NCBI GenBank assembly: GCA_947624365.1
Contig: CANQJY010000019.1
Location: 1-14,970, forward strand
Reading direction: 5' to 3'
From: an uncultured Clostridia bacterium
GTDB lineage: Bacteria > Bacillota > Clostridia > TANB77 > CAG-508
DNA length: 14,970 nucleotides
Shown here: one piece after another, positions 14,256 through 14,970 of the stretch
Position numbering within the stretch: position 1 is the first letter of the stretch
Layout of the letters: the number at the start of each line of letters is the position of its first letter
Notes under the pieces: model-generated
Databases searched by the model: none
Seen by the model: the letters and a program-made list of their open reading frames with translations, nothing else
Told to the model about the DNA's origin: nothing
Made by a program: the position numbers and the translations under genes

Positions 14256-14693
14256 TTATTTTTCATATCTTATTTTTAGATTATCTAATGTTTCTTTTGA
14301 TAAATCTATATATGCATCATAATCTATAAAAAAAATTTTATCATTAACATCTTTAATTTTAAAAGTATACATAAATAAGCCATCTGTAAATCCATTTTCG
14401 CTATAAGTAAACCAAGATGCCTTTATTTTTCCATCAATATTATATTCCTGTAAAATGTATGATTCAACCATTTCACATTTATTTTTTTCTACTTCTTGAG
14501 GATTGTTTTTTACGTAATCAATGCCTATAAAGATAATACCAATAACTATAATAAAAAAAATTAAAAATATTAATATTCTTCTATCATTTAGAATCTTTTT
14601 TATAATATTAGGAAATTTTTTTCTAAATAAAATTATAATCGTCATTACAATTATTAATATAATTAAAATATACATATTTAATATTTTCTCCAT
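14256..14693 (-). CDS. Unknown small membrane protein
   Basis: 145 residues of no family known to me. Two strongly hydrophobic segments lie at about 6-23 and 40-58, separated by a short basic stretch (RKKFPNIIKKILNDRR) that should face the cytoplasm, which puts both ends outside. The last 85 residues form a polar domain with the pattern WFTYSENGFTDGLFMYTFKIKD, resembling small extracytoplasmic domains of hypothetical clostridial proteins. I choose the ATG at 14693; the frame also opens one codon earlier at a TTG. No Shine-Dalgarno site is visible, although a near-consensus promoter lies upstream, so the transcript leader would be only about 17 nt. The extreme AT content makes the DNA look like that of accessory genes. 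Confidence 0.7.
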   Translation of the reverse strand: MEKILNMYILIILIIVMTIIILFRKKFPNIIKKILNDRRILIFLIFFIIVIGIIFIGIDYVKNNPQEVEKNKCEMVESYILQEYNIDGKIKASWFTYSENGFTDGLFMYTFKIKDVNDKIFFIDYDAYIDLSKETLDNLKIRYEK

Positions 14694-14716
14694 CAAATAT
14701 TACTATTATTGTTACG

Positions 14717-14745
14717 ATTATATAATAAAGAACAGATAATTTCAA
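14717..14745 (-). promoter_or_regulatory. Predicted promoter of the small membrane protein gene
   Basis: On the minus strand TTGAAA (14740-14745), a 17-bp spacer and TATAAT (14717-14722), 23 bp before the ATG at 14693. The spacing and boxes are close to consensus. Confidence 0.65.
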
Positions 14746-14771
14746 CTATTATTCGCCTTATTAATTGTAAG

Positions 14772-14970
14772 TTATCTTTCAATTTTATTTATATATTCAC
14801 TTAAAGCTAATGGCATATATCTTTGATTTCTAATTGCATTTATTCCAAAATCTTTTAATTTTTTAAAAGATAATTTTCCTTTCTCATATCTTGTTAATAA
14901 ATCTATTTTCATAGCTCTTTGCATTTTTAAATTTTCATCTTTATATTCATAAGGAATATTTACTTCTATT
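14772..14970 (-). CDS. Unknown protein, C-terminal part (cut by window edge)
   Basis: An uninterrupted minus-strand frame runs from the window end to a TAA at 14772-14774, giving the last 65 residues of a protein whose start is outside the window. The end is basic and lysine-rich: it includes KIDLLTRYEKGKLSFKKLKD and closes with LALSEYINKIER. It looks helical and soluble; no family is recognisable from so short a piece. Its stop lies 27 bp before the -35 box of the next leftward gene, and no terminator hairpin is seen between them. Confidence 0.6.
   Translation of the reverse strand, partial: IEVNIPYEYKDENLKMQRAMKIDLLTRYEKGKLSFKKLKDFGINAIRNQRYMPLALSEYINKIER

Noticed and set aside
1..14970. 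CRISPR array, tRNA, rRNA or insertion sequence
   Set aside because: No regularly spaced repeats, cloverleaf-like conserved T-loop sequence, rRNA motifs or transposase were found on either strand.

Overview
The window looks like ordinary chromosome from a low-GC, AT-rich Bacillota, most likely a member of the class Clostridia (possibly a gut lineage). The grounds are the strong A/T codon bias, consensus AGGAGG-type ribosome binding sites, and a gene set typical of clostridia: AddB, PgeF, family-4 uracil-DNA glycosylase, YitT, rnc next to an Elp3-like radical SAM gene, a G5/SH3/glucosaminidase autolysin, DUF1653, and a CmpB-type membrane protein. No rRNA, tRNA, CRISPR array, transposase or phage gene was found.

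Layout. Positions 1-80 hold a terminator. From 81 to 7976 six genes read leftwards; in transcription order they are yitT, an OGG1-type 8-oxoguanine glycosylase, addB, pgeF, a family-4 uracil-DNA glycosylase, and a GltD-like flavoprotein. The last four are tightly packed (a 4-bp overlap, then gaps of 2 and 15 bp). Three of the six are DNA repair proteins. Between the glycosylase and addB lies the most striking structure in the window: a perfect 79-bp palindrome (38-bp stem, 3-nt loop, 6102-6180). It ends only 8 nt before the addB Shine-Dalgarno sequence.

From 8030 to 9832, rnc and an Elp3-like radical SAM gene form a second leftward unit ending in its own terminator. At 9857-9934 two divergent promoters fire leftwards into rnc and rightwards into a two-gene wall unit: a membrane-anchored G5-SH3-glucosaminidase and an unknown single-pass membrane protein. 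A bidirectional terminator follows.

The right end (12.2-15 kb) is looser: a DUF1653 gene, a CmpB-like membrane protein, the C-terminal remnant of a GNAT acetyltransferase with different codon use, an ASCH-domain protein, a small unknown membrane protein, and the C-terminal part of an unrecognised gene cut by the window edge.

I do not see a clear new multi-gene system. The best candidates for a second look are the palindrome and its placement in front of addB, the absence of addA beside addB, the unknown partner of the glucosaminidase, and the GNAT remnant. Several obvious starts differ from the longest open frames: addB, the radical SAM gene, the glucosaminidase, the CmpB-like gene, the ASCH gene and the small membrane gene. 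These are corrected below.
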